From NCBI RefSeq assembly GCF_014653575.1, contig NZ_BNAQ01000002.1, positions 310,001 to 374,000 on the forward strand: DNA of 64,000 bases. Direction: 5' to 3'. The translations under genes were made by a program, and so were the position numbers. This DNA comes from Sphingomonas glacialis. Its GTDB lineage: Bacteria > Pseudomonadota > Alphaproteobacteria > Sphingomonadales > Sphingomonadaceae. Each line of letters opens with the position of its first letter. The stretch's first letter is position 1. Below, one piece after another: positions 8,909 to 17,977 of the stretch. The notes beneath the pieces were generated by a model, which saw nothing but the letters and a program-made list of their open reading frames with translations, made no database searches and was not told the DNA's origin.

Positions 8909-10431
8909 AATGGGATGTTGTCGTGCTTTTTCCACGGGTTTTCGAGCGCCTTGCCGCGCAGCTTGCGCAAGCCCAGCGCGATCCGGCGGCGCGTCGAGTG
9001 CGGCTGGATCACCTCGTCGATGAACCCCTTGCTCGCCGCGACGAACGGGTTGGCGAAGCGCGCCTCGTACTGCGCGGTCTGCTCGGCGATCTCCTCGGGC
9101 GAGCGGCCGCGGAAGATGATCTCGACCGCACCCTTCGCGCCCATCACCGCGATCTCGGCGGTCGGCCAAGCGTAATTGAGGTCGCCGCGCAAATGCTTCG
9201 ACGCCATCACGTCATACGCGCCGCCGTAAGCTTTCCGCGTGATCACGGTGATCTTCGGCACGGTCGCCTCGGCATAGGCGAAGAGCAGCTTGGCGCCGTG
9301 CTTGATGATGCCGTTCAATTCCTGCGCGGTGCCCGGCAGGAAGCCCGGCACATCGACGAAGGTGACGATCGGGATCTCGAACGCGTCGCAGAAGCGGACG
9401 AAGCGCGCCGCCTTTTTCGACGAATTGATGTCGAGGCAGCCGGCGAGCACCATCGGCTGGTTCGCGACGAAGCCGACGGTGCGCCCCTCGATCCGCCCGA
9501 ACCCGATGATGATGTTGCCGGCATGCGTCGGCTGGACCTCGAAGAAATCGCCCTCGTCGACCGTCTTCCGGATCAGCTCGTGCATGTCGTACGGCTGGTT
9601 GGCGCTGGCCGGCACCAACTGGTCGAGGCTGTGCTCGATCCGGTCCCACGGATCGGACGATGGCCGTTCGGGCGAAGCTTCGCGGTTCGAGGCGGGAAGG
9701 AAATCCACGAAGTCGCGGGCCGCGAGCAGCGCCTCGATATCGTTCTCGAAGGCCACATCGGCGACCCCCGACTTCGTGGTATGCGTCACCGCTCCACCCA
9801 GTTCCTCCTGCGTGACGATCTCGTTGGTAACGGTCTTCACTACATCTGGGCCGGTGACGAACATGTAGGAACTATCCTTCACCATGAAGATGAAGTCGGT
9901 CATCGCCGGGGAATAGACGGCACCCCCGGCGCATGGCCCCATGATGAGAGAGATTTGCGGCACGACGCCGCTCGCCAGAACGTTGCGCTGGAACACCTCG
10001 GCATAGCCGCCGAGCGAGGCGACGCCCTCCTGGATACGCGCGCCGCCGCTGTCGTTGAGCCCGATCACCGGCGCGCCGACCTTGAGCGCCATGTCCATGA
10101 TCTTGCAGATCTTCTGCGCATGGCGCTCGCTGAGCGAACCGCCGAACACGGTGAAATCTTGGCTGAAGACGAACACCAGCCGGCCGTTGATCGTGCCCGA
10201 CCCCGTGACGACGCCGTCGCCCGGGATGATCTGCTCCTGCATCCCGAAATCGACGCAATTGTGCTCGACATACATGTCGAGCTCTTCGAACGAGCCCTCG
10301 TCGAGCAGGACATTGAGCCGCTCGCGCGCGGTCAGCTTGCCCTTGGCGTGTTGCGCGGCGATGCGCTTTTCACCGCCACCCATGCGGGCGGCTTCGCGCT
10401 TGCGGTCCAGTTCGGCGAGGGTCGAAGACAT
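8905..10431 (-). CDS. pccB: Propionyl-CoA carboxylase, carboxyltransferase beta subunit
   Basis: 508 residues from ATG 10431 ([20 protein letters not shown]), the usual start of the family; longer upstream codons are not conserved sequence. Crotonase-like carboxyltransferase halves: N-terminal CoA site region [14 protein letters not shown] and [18 protein letters not shown]-terminal [18 protein letters not shown] and [13 protein letters not shown]. It moves CO2 from biotin on PccA to propionyl-CoA. First gene of the minus-strand operon pccB-scpA-bioB-lprI-pccA; only about 90 bases separate it from the divergent regulator gene, where two TNTGCAAAT boxes lie. Confidence 0.96.
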   Translation of the reverse strand: MSSTLAELDRKREAARMGGGEKRIAAQHAKGKLTARERLNVLLDEGSFEELDMYVEHNCVDFGMQEQIIPGDGVVTGSGTINGRLVFVFSQDFTVFGGSLSERHAQKICKIMDMALKVGAPVIGLNDSGGARIQEGVASLGGYAEVFQRNVLASGVVPQISLIMGPCAGGAVYSPAMTDFIFMVKDSSYMFVTGPDVVKTVTNEIVTQEELGGAVTHTTKSGVADVAFENDIEALLAARDFVDFLPASNREASPERPSSDPWDRIEHSLDQLVPASANQPYDMHELIRKTVDEGDFFEVQPTHAGNIIIGFGRIEGRTVGFVANQPMVLAGCLDINSSKKAARFVRFCDAFEIPIVTFVDVPGFLPGTAQELNGIIKHGAKLLFAYAEATVPKITVITRKAYGGAYDVMASKHLRGDLNYAWPTAEIAVMGAKGAVEIIFRGRSPEEIAEQTAQYEARFANPFVAASKGFIDEVIQPHSTRRRIALGLRKLRGKALENPWKKHDNIPL

Positions 10432-10475
10432 GCGCACTCCCTTAGGTCGCGCTCGTCTTGCCGCTCTGCGCGCAC

Positions 10476-10498
10476 TATGCAAATGTGGTTTTGCAAAT
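10476..10498. promoter_or_regulatory. Candidate RamB/PrpR-type operator (two TNTGCAAAT boxes)
   Basis: TATGCAAAT at 10476-10484 and TTTGCAAAT at 10490-10498, 14 bases apart, in the 87-base gap between divergent pccB and the regulator gene. The core TTTGCAAA is what I recall as the published RamB binding core in corynebacteria. The adjacent regulator belongs to that family, so control of both transcripts is a natural inference. Confidence 0.5.
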
Positions 10499-10518
10499 AT
10501 GCGTGTGGAAACTTCACA

Positions 10519-11928
10519 ATGCCCGTCCCCCAGTCGCGCAGATCGTTCGACGGCTACCGTGTCCGCGCGGTGCGCAAGCAGCTCGGCTTGAGCCAGGCCG
10601 AGATGGCGCGGGCACTCGCCATCTCGGTGTCGTACCTGTCACAGATCGAGAGCGGCGACCGGCCGATCACGGGCAACGTGCTGGCAGCGCTCGCGACGCA
10701 CTATCCGCATGACTGGTCGGCGATCGACCCGAGCGAGACCGAGACGCTGCTGTCGGATGTGGTCGACGCCTGCTCGGACCCGAGCGTCGGCGACGTCGTT
10801 GGTGATCTCAGCGATATCGAACGCGTCATCCGCCAGCACCCGTTGATCGCGCGCCGCCTCGCCGCGCTCTATGCGACGCAGCGCGCAAATCTCGCGCAAT
10901 TGCGCGCGCTCGACGATCAGGTCGGCGCCGAGGGCAGCGCACGCCGCCTGCCGTGGGAAGAAGTGCGCGACTGGTTTCACGCGCAGCAGAACTACATCGA
11001 CGAGATCGACCGCGCCGCCGAGCGGATCGCCGCCGAATTCGCCGACGGCCCGGCGCTGCAGCAGATCGAGGCGCGGCTGCTCGACCGGTTCGGCGTGCGC
11101 GTCGCGCCGATCGCAAAGGGCGACAGCGCGATCCGCGCGTTCGATCCGGCGGGCGTGCTGCATGTCGATCCGTCGCAGCCGGCCGAAAGCATCCTGTTCT
11201 CGGTCGCGTATCAGCTCGCGCGGCTCGAATTCGGCGATCTCGTCGCGAGCATCGCCGCGCGCGGATCGCAGACGAGCGTCGGACGCCAACTGCTCGGCGC
11301 GGGCATCACCAATTACGCCGCCGGGGCATTGCTGATGCCGTACCTCGCCTTCCGCCAGGCCGCGCGCGAGTGTCGCCACGACGTCGACCAGCTCCGGCTC
11401 CAGTTCGGGACGAGCTTCGAGCAAACCTGCCACCGCCTCTCGACGCTCCAGCGTCCTGGCGCACTCGGCATTCCGGTGTTCTTCTGCCGCGTCGACATGG
11501 CGGGCAACATCACCAAGCGGCATTCGGCGACACGACTCGAATTTGCGCGCTTCGGCGGGGCGTGTCCGCTGTGGGTGGTGCACGAAGCCGTGGCGATCCC
11601 CGATCGCATCCTCGTCCAGCTCGCCGAGACGCCCGACAGCGTGCGCTACGTCTCGATGGCAAAGGGGCTCGTCAAACCGTCGAACAGCTATACGCGCGCC
11701 CCGCGCCGCTACGCCGTCGCGCTCGGCTGCGAGGAGCGGTACGCGTCGGCCTTCGTCTATGCCGATGGCTTGCGCACCGACAGCAGCGCGACGCCGATCG
11801 GCAGCTCGTGCCGCGTTTGCCCGCGCGCCGATTGCGACCAGCGCGCCTTCCCGCCGGCCGCGAGCGATTTGCACATCGATCCCGACCGGCGTGGGCGGAT
11901 CCCCTACGAGCTTCGCACCACGCCGTAG
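10519..11928 (+). CDS. Short-chain acyl-CoA responsive regulator, RamB/PrpR (ScfR) family
   Basis: 469 residues from ATG 10519. N-terminal XRE helix-turn-helix (about 12-66, [25 protein letters not shown]), a middle region related to the ImmA/IrrE fold but lacking HExxH, and a C-terminal DUF2083-type domain with [19 protein letters not shown]... and the cysteine cluster C431-x2-C434-x4-C439 ([10 protein letters not shown]), thought to bind an iron-sulfur cluster in mycobacterial PrpR. These proteins sense acyl-CoA and control propionate or acetate pathways. It is divergent from pccB and probably regulates that operon. The open frame extends far upstream but is antisense to pccB. Confidence 0.9.
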   Translation: MPVPQSRRSFDGYRVRAVRKQLGLSQAEMARALAISVSYLSQIESGDRPITGNVLAALATHYPHDWSAIDPSETETLLSDVVDACSDPSVGDVVGDLSDIERVIRQHPLIARRLAALYATQRANLAQLRALDDQVGAEGSARRLPWEEVRDWFHAQQNYIDEIDRAAERIAAEFADGPALQQIEARLLDRFGVRVAPIAKGDSAIRAFDPAGVLHVDPSQPAESILFSVAYQLARLEFGDLVASIAARGSQTSVGRQLLGAGITNYAAGALLMPYLAFRQAARECRHDVDQLRLQFGTSFEQTCHRLSTLQRPGALGIPVFFCRVDMAGNITKRHSATRLEFARFGGACPLWVVHEAVAIPDRILVQLAETPDSVRYVSMAKGLVKPSNSYTRAPRRYAVALGCEERYASAFVYADGLRTDSSATPIGSSCRVCPRADCDQRAFPPAASDLHIDPDRRGRIPYELRTTP

Positions 11929-11994
11929 CGGTGGGGGCGGCCGACCCGATCGCCCCGATCGCAGCGCCGTCCTCGCGTCACGCGACGGGGCGCG

Positions 11995-12528
11995 TTACTC
12001 GAAGGTGCGCGCGAGGTCGGCAGGAACGTCCGCCTTGGGATCGTTGCCGAAGCGGTTGGGGCCCGGCGTGCCGGCGGTGCAATACCAGACGAACACGAGG
12101 ATGCTGCAGACCAGCGCGGCAAGCCCGGCGACGCCTGCCAGAACCATCACGCCCATGTTTCCCGACGCCGCGCTGCCCGCCACAGCGAAGATCGCGACGA
12201 ATACCGGGACCATCGGCAGCAGGATGTACCAGCCGCTGCGGTCGATGTCGTGCATCCGCCGCACCGCGACCGCGATGTTGGGCAGCAGCACCGCAAGCGA
12301 GAAGATATTGCTGAGGATCCCGCCGCGCAGATTGCCCGCCGCAGCGACGCTACCCGGCACTGCGCTCGTCGTGCCGGTGGCCTGTCCGCCAAGTCCGAGC
12401 GCTGCATCGACAAAGCTGAGCACGATGCCGACGATCACCTGGAACAGGATCCACATCCAATATTCCTTGCGGCGCGAGCGGCCATTGAATTGCGCGTAGC
12501 GCTTCAACGGCAAGATCATCCATTCCAT
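11995..12528 (-). CDS. DUF805 family membrane protein
   Basis: 177 residues, starting MEWMILPLKRYAQFNGRSRR, the typical opening of DUF805 proteins (aromatic F-x-GRx-SRxEYW). Four hydrophobic segments: about 24-44, 72-90, 98-118 and 124-150, with the conserved VRRMHDIDRSGWY between the second and third. Integral inner membrane protein of unknown function; related to YhaH/YhaI of enteric bacteria. The gene converges on the acyl-CoA regulator and is alone in its transcription unit as far as can be seen. Confidence 0.85.
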   Translation of the reverse strand: MEWMILPLKRYAQFNGRSRRKEYWMWILFQVIVGIVLSFVDAALGLGGQATGTTSAVPGSVAAAGNLRGGILSNIFSLAVLLPNIAVAVRRMHDIDRSGWYILLPMVPVFVAIFAVAGSAASGNMGVMVLAGVAGLAALVCSILVFVWYCTAGTPGPNRFGNDPKADVPADLARTFE

Positions 12529-12596
12529 CGTCTGTCCCCTGGCGCGGGCTGCGCATGCTTATAGTGTTGCGGCCAAACATTGCGGGAGCAAGTCCT

Positions 12597-14102
12597 TCAA
12601 TTCCGCGGCGCTTGGCGGCGATAGCTCAACGCCTCGGCGACGTGCAGCCGCCCGACCTGCTCGGCCCCGGCGAGATCGGCGATCGTCCGCGCGACGCGCA
12701 GGATGCGCGTATAGCCCCGCGCCGACAGGCGCATCGCCGCCGATGCCTGCGCCAGCAACGCGCGCCCGGGATCGTCGGGCGTCGCGACCGTATCGAGCAA
12801 TTCGCCATCGGCCTCGGCATTGGTCCGCACCGGATGATCGGCGTAGCGCAGCGTCTGGACGCCGCGCGCCGTCGCAACGCGCGCCGCGACCTGTGTCGAT
12901 CCCTCGGCGGGCGATGGCAGCACGAGATCCGCCGCGCTCACCGCCGGCACTTCGAGATGCAGATCGATCCGGTCGAGTAGCGGGCCCGACACCTTCGCCT
13001 GGTAATCCGCGGCACAGCGCGGCGCGCGCGAGCACGCCAGCGCGGCATCGCCGAGATGCCCGCAGCGGCACGGATTCATCGCCGCGATCAACTGGACGCG
13101 CGCCGGGAAGGTAACGTGCGCATTGGCGCGTGCGACGCTGACCGTTCCCGTCTCCAGCGGCTGGCGCAGCGAATCGAGCACCGCGCGCTGAAACTCGGGC
13201 AGTTCGTCGAGGAACAGCACGCCGAGATGCGCGAGGCTGACCTCGCCCGGCTTGACCTTCAGCCCACCGCCGACCAGCGCCGCCATCGACGCCGAATGAT
13301 GCGGCGCGCGGTACGGCCGCGACCGGGTCAGGCGCCCGCCGGTGAGCGTTCCCGCGACACTCGCCACCATCGACACTTCGAGCGCCTCGGCCGGATCGAG
13401 CGGTGGCAGAATGCCGGGCAGGCACGACGCCATCAGCGACTTGCCCGACCCCGGCGGGCCGACCATCAGCAGATTGTGCCCGCCAGCCGCCGCGATCTCG
13501 AGCGCGCGCTTGGCGGTTTCCTGCCCCTTGACCTGGCGCAGATCGGGTCCGGCAAGCGCCGCCTCGACCACGCCCGGCTGCGGTGCACCGAGCAGGCCAT
13601 GCCCCTTGAAATGGTTGATCAGCGACAGGATGTCGGGCGCGGCGAGCACCGCCTGCCCCGCCCATGCCGCCTCGGCGCCCTGCGCCGCCGGGCAGATCAG
13701 CCCGAGCCCACGCTCGGAGGCATGCAGCGCCGCGAGCAGCACCCCGGGCGACGGCGCAATCCGTGCATCGAGGCTCAATTCGCCGACGACGAGATAGTCG
13801 CTCAGCGTCTCGGCATCGACCACGCCCATCGCGGCGAGCAACCCGAGCGCGATCGGCAAGTCGAAATGCGACCCTTCCTTGGGCAAGTCGGCGGGCGAGA
13901 GATTGACCACGATCCGCTTGGGCGGCAGCGCGAGCCCCATCGCCGCGATCGCGCCGCGCACGCGCTCGCGGCTCTCGCCGACCGCCTTGTCGCCGAGCCC
14001 GACGACATAGAAGCCCGGCAATCCGGGAATGAGCTGCACCTGGACCTCGACGGCGCGCGCCTCGAGCCCGAGATACGCCACCGTCGACACGCTCGCGACC
14101 AT
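12597..14102 (-). CDS. comM: YifB/ComM family Mg-chelatase-like AAA ATPase
   Basis: 501 residues from ATG 14102 (MVASVSTVAYLGLEARAVEV), which matches the family opening; upstream codons are not conserved. Lon-protease-S5-like N-domain (GFYVVGLGDKAVGESRERVR), AAA core with Walker A VGPPGSGKSLMA, Walker B LFLDELPEF, the insert MNPCRCGHLGD, and a C-terminal lid with ARTIADLAG. In naturally competent bacteria ComM is a branch-migration helicase for integrating incoming DNA; YifB elsewhere has unclear roles. Stand-alone minus-strand gene, divergent from the small membrane protein at 14.2 kb. Confidence 0.92.
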   Translation of the reverse strand: MVASVSTVAYLGLEARAVEVQVQLIPGLPGFYVVGLGDKAVGESRERVRGAIAAMGLALPPKRIVVNLSPADLPKEGSHFDLPIALGLLAAMGVVDAETLSDYLVVGELSLDARIAPSPGVLLAALHASERGLGLICPAAQGAEAAWAGQAVLAAPDILSLINHFKGHGLLGAPQPGVVEAALAGPDLRQVKGQETAKRALEIAAAGGHNLLMVGPPGSGKSLMASCLPGILPPLDPAEALEVSMVASVAGTLTGGRLTRSRPYRAPHHSASMAALVGGGLKVKPGEVSLAHLGVLFLDELPEFQRAVLDSLRQPLETGTVSVARANAHVTFPARVQLIAAMNPCRCGHLGDAALACSRAPRCAADYQAKVSGPLLDRIDLHLEVPAVSAADLVLPSPAEGSTQVAARVATARGVQTLRYADHPVRTNAEADGELLDTVATPDDPGRALLAQASAAMRLSARGYTRILRVARTIADLAGAEQVGRLHVAEALSYRRQAPRN

Positions 14103-14221
14103 CCCCACCCCCCAGCAAGTATCGACAGCATAGCGTCTTTTGCCCGCCACGATAGCGGGCGTGCTGGCGTGGCGCGATCGCGCCTTGCCGAACCGGCTCG
14201 CGCGACCCACATCGGACGACA

Positions 14222-14572
14222 ATGAAGCCGCAACGCCATCCGATGCTCCGTACGCTATGGTTTTCCACGGGCGTCGTCCTGGTGATTCTCTCGCCGCTGG
14301 TCGGCGCGATTCCCGGACCGGGCGGCATTTTCGTGTTCGCCGCAGGCCTTGCGCTGATGTTGCAGAATTCGCACCGCACCAAGCGAATCTTCGTCGACAC
14401 CAAGCGTCGCTGGCCAGCGCTCGGCCATTATGCCGACATGGGGCTGCGCCGCAAAAGCGCGGCGCGCCGCCGTGCGCGCGACAAGGCGGTGATGCCCGAG
14501 GGTCCGCCGCCGACCTTCCGCCAGCGCCTCGCCGAGATTCTCGCCCCGCCGACGAACGATCGCCCGCGTTGA
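14222..14572 (+). CDS. Small conserved membrane protein with PGPG motif
   Basis: 116 residues. An N-terminal hydrophobic region in two parts (about 9-30 and 33-46) is broken by IPGPGGIF, resembling the PGPGW-type membrane proteins. A strongly basic cytoplasmic tail follows (RTKRIFVDTKRRW, then RRKSAARRRARDKA). I do not recognise a function. It lies just upstream of rpmH, and a candidate rpmH promoter overlaps its stop codon. An internal ATG at residue 8 is a possible alternative start. Confidence 0.7.
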   Translation: MKPQRHPMLRTLWFSTGVVLVILSPLVGAIPGPGGIFVFAAGLALMLQNSHRTKRIFVDTKRRWPALGHYADMGLRRKSAARRRARDKAVMPEGPPPTFRQRLAEILAPPTNDRPR

Positions 14573-14596
14573 CTTTGCGCAGGTCGGTCGTTAAGC
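14569..14596 (+). promoter_or_regulatory. Candidate sigma-70-type promoter for rpmH
   Basis: TTGACT at 14569-14574, 16 bases, then TTAAGC at 14591-14596. It overlaps the stop codon of the preceding gene and is the best -35/-10 pair found upstream of rpmH. If used, the RNA leader would contain the hairpin at 14609-14627. Confidence 0.35.
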
Positions 14597-14608
14597 GCAG
14601 CCCACCAA

Positions 14609-14638
14609 GGCCGTCCTCGTGGCGGCCGTTTTCTATTT
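14609..14638 (+). terminator. Hairpin with T-rich tail between the PGPG gene and rpmH
   Basis: GGCCGTC (14609-14615) and GGCGGCC (14621-14627) form a 7-bp stem with one G-T pair and a CTCGT loop, followed by GTTTTCTATTT. It fits an intrinsic terminator of the upstream gene, or an attenuator if the promoter at 14569 is real. Confidence 0.5.
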
Positions 14639-14673
14639 AGACGTGCCCCGGGCAGAATTTTAGGGAATGAACG

Positions 14674-14808
14674 ATGAAGCGGACCTTTCAGCCGAGCAAT
14701 CTGGTGCGCGCACGCCGCCACGGGTTCCGCTCGCGCATGGCGACGCCAGGCGGCCGCAACGTGATTCGCGCGCGCCGCAACCGCGGCCGCAAGAAGCTGT
14801 CGGCCTAA
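14674..14808 (+). CDS. rpmH: 50S ribosomal protein L34
   Basis: 44 residues, [20 protein letters not shown] and ending [10 protein letters not shown], essentially the family consensus. AGGGA lies 9 bases upstream. Start of the conserved block rpmH-rnpA-yidD-yidC-engB. The bL34 protein binds 23S rRNA. An open frame that begins with ATG seven bases upstream (14667) and leads into rnpA runs through the whole gene in another frame. Confidence 0.98.
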   Translation: MKRTFQPSNLVRARRHGFRSRMATPGGRNVIRARRNRGRKKLSA

Positions 14809-14840
14809 GCAACCCCGTCGGCGGAGCCGACATACGGACA

Positions 14841-15158
14841 TTGCAGATTCGCCGCGATTTTCTCGCGGCGAATACTGGCAAGCGAGCGCCGATGCCGGGC
14901 TTTGTCCTGCAAGTGCGCGCCCGCGACGACGGATCGAGCGACATGCGTGTCGGCTTCACCGTCACCAAGAAAATCGGCAATGCCGTGGTGCGGAACCGGA
15001 TGAAACGCCGGTTGCGCGCTTTGGCGCGTGATGTGCTCCCCGATTCGGGCGTGCGCGGGGCGGACCATGTGCTGATCGGCCGCAATGGCGGGATCGAGCG
15101 CGATTACGCCGTGCTGCGCGCCGAGCTGATCAAGGCGCTGGCGAAGGTGGCACGGTGA
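14841..15158 (+). CDS. rnpA: Ribonuclease P protein component
   Basis: 105 residues if translation begins at TTG 14841 (LQIRRDFLAANTGKRAPMPG), where family similarity begins. The RNR signature is clear: KKIGNAVVRNRMKRRLRAL. The protein binds RNase P RNA and assists tRNA 5' maturation. No ATG or GTG is available near the conserved start. The same frame stays open back to ATG 14667, upstream of rpmH, giving a 163-codon version in which rpmH is nested, as described for Thermus. Which start is used cannot be settled from sequence alone. Next gene is yidD after a palindromic repeat. Confidence 0.92.
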   Translation: MQIRRDFLAANTGKRAPMPGFVLQVRARDDGSSDMRVGFTVTKKIGNAVVRNRMKRRLRALARDVLPDSGVRGADHVLIGRNGGIERDYAVLRAELIKALAKVAR

Positions 15159-15175
15159 GCAGCCCCCACCCTACC

Positions 15176-15280
15176 GTCACCCCGGCCTTGTGCCGGGGCC
15201 CACTTCCCACCCCGCGCAACGCCCGGCTTGCAAGGGCTGCGCGAGCCGCCCGGTGGACCCCGGCACGAGGCCGGGGTGAC
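15176..15280. repeat. Family B paired palindrome between rnpA and yidD
   Basis: Left arm GTCACCCCGGCCTTGTGCCG from 15176; right arm ends with GGCACGAGGCCGGGGTGAC at 15280. The core carries GGTGGACCCCGG. It fills most of the rnpA-yidD gap. Confidence 0.85.
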
Positions 15281-15309
15281 GGATGGGCGATTCGCGCCGG
15301 AGCGCAGCC

Positions 15310-15522
15310 ATGCTGACCCGCCTCCTCGTGCTGCTCGTCCGCGGCTGGCAGATCGGCCCTTCGGCGATCCTCCCGCCCTCCTGCCGCTATCAACCAAGCT
15401 GTTCCGCCTATGCAATCACCGCTTTACGCCGCTATGGCGCGATCAAAGGTGGGTGGTTGGCGGCCAAGCGAATCGCGCGATGCCATCCCTGGGGCGGGTT
15501 CGGACCCGATCCCGTGCCCTGA
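15310..15522 (+). CDS. yidD: YidD membrane protein insertion efficiency factor
   Basis: 70 residues from ATG 15310 (MLTRLLVLLVRGWQIGPSAI). The YidD signature PSCRYQPSCSAYAITALRRY with conserved cysteines and CHPWGGFGPDPVP at the end is complete. A small peripheral inner membrane protein that assists YidC/Sec insertion; found between rnpA and yidC in many bacteria, as here. Confidence 0.96.
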   Translation: MLTRLLVLLVRGWQIGPSAILPPSCRYQPSCSAYAITALRRYGAIKGGWLAAKRIARCHPWGGFGPDPVP

Positions 15523-15556
15523 AGACTCCCGCGAGTGACGAACGGATAACGCCAGC

Positions 15557-17311
15557 GTGAAACAAGACACCCGCAATTTCATCCTGTTCGCGGTGCTCGC
15601 CGCGATCATCCTGTTCGGCGGCAATTTCCTGTCGGCGCGCTTCTTCCCGCGCGCGGCGAACCCGCCTGCCACCAAGCTGGTCGACGGCAAGAGCCAGGTC
15701 GTCGCCACGCCGACCGGCCCTGCCGCGACGGGTGCCGCGGCCGTGCGCGATCTCAAGATCGTCCAGGCCGAGAGCCCGCGCGTGCCGATCCGCACCGCCG
15801 ACCTCCAAGGCTCGATCAACCTCAAGGGCGCGCGGATCGATGATCTGACGCTGACCAAATACAAGCAGACGATCGACAAGAATTCACCGCCGATCCGCTT
15901 GCTATCGCCGCGCGGCACCAAGGACGCGTATTTTGCGGGCTTCGGCTGGAATGGCGACGGCGTCAGCGTTCCCAATGGCGACACGGTCTTCACCGCGAGC
16001 GGTGGTGCGCTCACCCCCACCACGCCGGTCACGCTGCGCTGGGCGAACGGCAAGGGCCAGGTCTTCGCGCTCACCTTCGCGATCGACGACAAATACATGT
16101 TCACGGTACGCCAGAGCGTCGGCAATGCCGGCCCCGCGGCCGTAGCGCTGCGCCCCTATTCGCTCATCTCGCGCTCGGGCGTCGGCACCGAGCCCGATAC
16201 CTGGACCAATCACATCGGCCCGATCGGCGTGTTCGACAAAGGCGCGACCTACGACATCACCTTCGACAATCTGAAGGGCAAGGACGCAACCTTCATGGGC
16301 CGCATCTGGGGCAGCAATGCGAAGGCCGGCGACAACTTCTTCGACGCAAAGGGCGGCTGGCTCGGCTTCGGCGACAAATATTTCCTCGCCGCCGTGATCC
16401 CCGACCCCAAGGCGCAGGTCCATGCCGGCTTCCACGCCGCCAATGGGGACACCTTCCAGGGCGATTTCACACAGGCGCCGCGCGTCATCGCGCCGGGCAA
16501 GGCGCTCGTTTCGACCGCGAAGTTCTTTGCAGGCGCAAAGGAGACCAACACGCTCGACCGCTATGAGGATCGCCTCGGCATCCAGCATTTCGGCAAGGCG
16601 ATCGACTGGGGCTGGTTCGAGGTCGTCGAAAAGCCGATCTTCAAATATCTCGACTGGCTGTTCCGCATGATCGGCAATTTCGGTGTCGCGATCATCCTGC
16701 TCACCGTCACGATCCGCACGCTGATCTTCCCGGTCGCGCAACGCCAGTTCGCCTCGATGGCCGCGATGAAGGCGATCCAGCCGAAGATGAAGGCGATCCA
16801 GGAGAAGCATAAGGACGACAAGGCGCGCGCACAGCAGGAAGTGATGGCGCTGTACAAGGCCGAGAAGGTCAACCCGCTCGCGGGCTGCCTGCCGACGCTG
16901 ATCCAGATCCCGATCATGTATTCGCTGTACAAGGTGTTGCTGCTGACGATCGAAATGCGCCATCAGCCGTTCGTCGGCTGGATCCACGATCTGTCGGCGC
17001 CCGATCCCGCGACGATCCTCAACCTGTTCGGCTATCTGCCGTACCATCTGCCGCCCTTCCTCGCGATCGGCATCGTGCCGGTGCTGCTCGGCATCTCGAT
17101 GTTCTTCCAGTTCAAGTTGAACCCGGCGCCGATGGACGACGCGCAGAAGCAGGTGTTCGCGATCATGCCGTGGGTGCTGATGTTCGTGATGGCGCCGTTC
17201 GCGGTCGGCCTGCAGGTCTATTGGATCACCTCGAACCTGTGGACCGTCGCGCAGCAGCGCCTGCTGTACGCGCGGCACCCGGGCCTCAAAGAGCCGGCGG
17301 TGAAAAAGTGA
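15557..17311 (+). CDS. yidC: Membrane protein insertase YidC
   Basis: 584 residues. An N-terminal membrane anchor (about 8-25) is followed by a large periplasmic P1 domain (about 60-360) and the conserved insertase core with five membrane segments, opening with [20 protein letters not shown] and including [20 protein letters not shown]. The conserved Arg in the first core helix ([11 protein letters not shown]) that forms the hydrophilic groove is present. Works with Sec or alone to insert inner membrane proteins such as ATP synthase subunits. Its stop overlaps the engB GTG start by four bases (GTGA). Confidence 0.98.
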   Translation: MKQDTRNFILFAVLAAIILFGGNFLSARFFPRAANPPATKLVDGKSQVVATPTGPAATGAAAVRDLKIVQAESPRVPIRTADLQGSINLKGARIDDLTLTKYKQTIDKNSPPIRLLSPRGTKDAYFAGFGWNGDGVSVPNGDTVFTASGGALTPTTPVTLRWANGKGQVFALTFAIDDKYMFTVRQSVGNAGPAAVALRPYSLISRSGVGTEPDTWTNHIGPIGVFDKGATYDITFDNLKGKDATFMGRIWGSNAKAGDNFFDAKGGWLGFGDKYFLAAVIPDPKAQVHAGFHAANGDTFQGDFTQAPRVIAPGKALVSTAKFFAGAKETNTLDRYEDRLGIQHFGKAIDWGWFEVVEKPIFKYLDWLFRMIGNFGVAIILLTVTIRTLIFPVAQRQFASMAAMKAIQPKMKAIQEKHKDDKARAQQEVMALYKAEKVNPLAGCLPTLIQIPIMYSLYKVLLLTIEMRHQPFVGWIHDLSAPDPATILNLFGYLPYHLPPFLAIGIVPVLLGISMFFQFKLNPAPMDDAQKQVFAIMPWVLMFVMAPFAVGLQVYWITSNLWTVAQQRLLYARHPGLKEPAVKK

Positions 17312-17943
17312 GCTTCGAACCAGAAGATATCGAGATTGCGCGCAAGCTCTTCGCCGGGCCGATCGCGTTCCTCAAATCCGCGCCGACGCTCGAGTTTATC
17401 CCCGAGCCGACGGTCAACGAAGTCGCCTTCGCCGGCCGCTCGAACGTCGGCAAATCGTCGCTGCTCAACGCGCTGACCAATCGCAACTCGCTCGCGCGCA
17501 CGTCGAACACGCCGGGCCGCACGCAGGAGCTGAACTTCTTCGACGTCGGCAATCCGCTGGCGTTCCGCCTCGTCGACATGCCTGGCTATGGCTATGCCAA
17601 GGCGCCGAAGGACCTGGTCAAGAAGTGGCGCTTCATGGTCAACGATTTCCTGCGCGGGCGCGACGTGCTCAAGCGCGCGCTGGTGCTGATCGACGCGCGC
17701 CACGGCATCAAGGAGGTCGATCGCGACATTCTCGAGATGCTCGACAAGGCGGCGGTGAGCTACCGCATGGTCATTACCAAGGCCGACAAGATCAAGGCGT
17801 CGGAGCTGGTCGAGGTCACCGAAGCGACCGCGGTCGAAGCGCGCAAGCGCCCGGCAGCGCATCCCGAGATCCTGGTGACGTCGAGCGAGACCGGGCTCGG
17901 CATCCCCGAACTGCGCGCAGCGGTAATCGAGGCGGTACGCTGA
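17308..17943 (+). CDS. engB: Ribosome biogenesis GTPase YihA/YsxC
   Basis: 211 residues from GTG 17308, translationally coupled to yidC. GTPase motifs: G1 [14 protein letters not shown]2 region [15 protein letters not shown]3 [12 protein letters not shown]4 TKADK, G5 TSSETGLGI. It acts in late assembly of the 50S subunit. The gene order yidC-engB is common in alphaproteobacteria, where argB often follows; here a convergent osmC-like gene follows instead, separated by a strong hairpin. Confidence 0.97.
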   Translation: MSFEPEDIEIARKLFAGPIAFLKSAPTLEFIPEPTVNEVAFAGRSNVGKSSLLNALTNRNSLARTSNTPGRTQELNFFDVGNPLAFRLVDMPGYGYAKAPKDLVKKWRFMVNDFLRGRDVLKRALVLIDARHGIKEVDRDILEMLDKAAVSYRMVITKADKIKASELVEVTEATAVEARKRPAAHPEILVTSSETGLGIPELRAAVIEAVR

Positions 17944-17951
17944 GACTTGCG

Positions 17952-17975
17952 CGCGTCGGTCCATCGACCGACGCG
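17952..17975. terminator. Bidirectional terminator-like hairpin between engB and osmC
   Basis: CGCGTCGGTC (17952-17961) and GACCGACGCG (17966-17975) form a perfect 10-bp stem with a CATC loop, in the 34-base gap between convergent genes. T-tracts on either side are short, so termination may be partly factor-dependent. Confidence 0.6.
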
Positions 17976-17977
17976 GT

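Noticed and set aside
8923..10518. N-terminal extension of the acyl-CoA regulator frame
   Set aside because: It is antisense to pccB; conserved helix-turn-helix sequence begins right after ATG 10519.
15902..17278. A 458-codon open frame antisense to yidC
   Set aside because: Composition is typical of an antisense shadow (Arg/Asp/Glu-rich), no recognisable domain.
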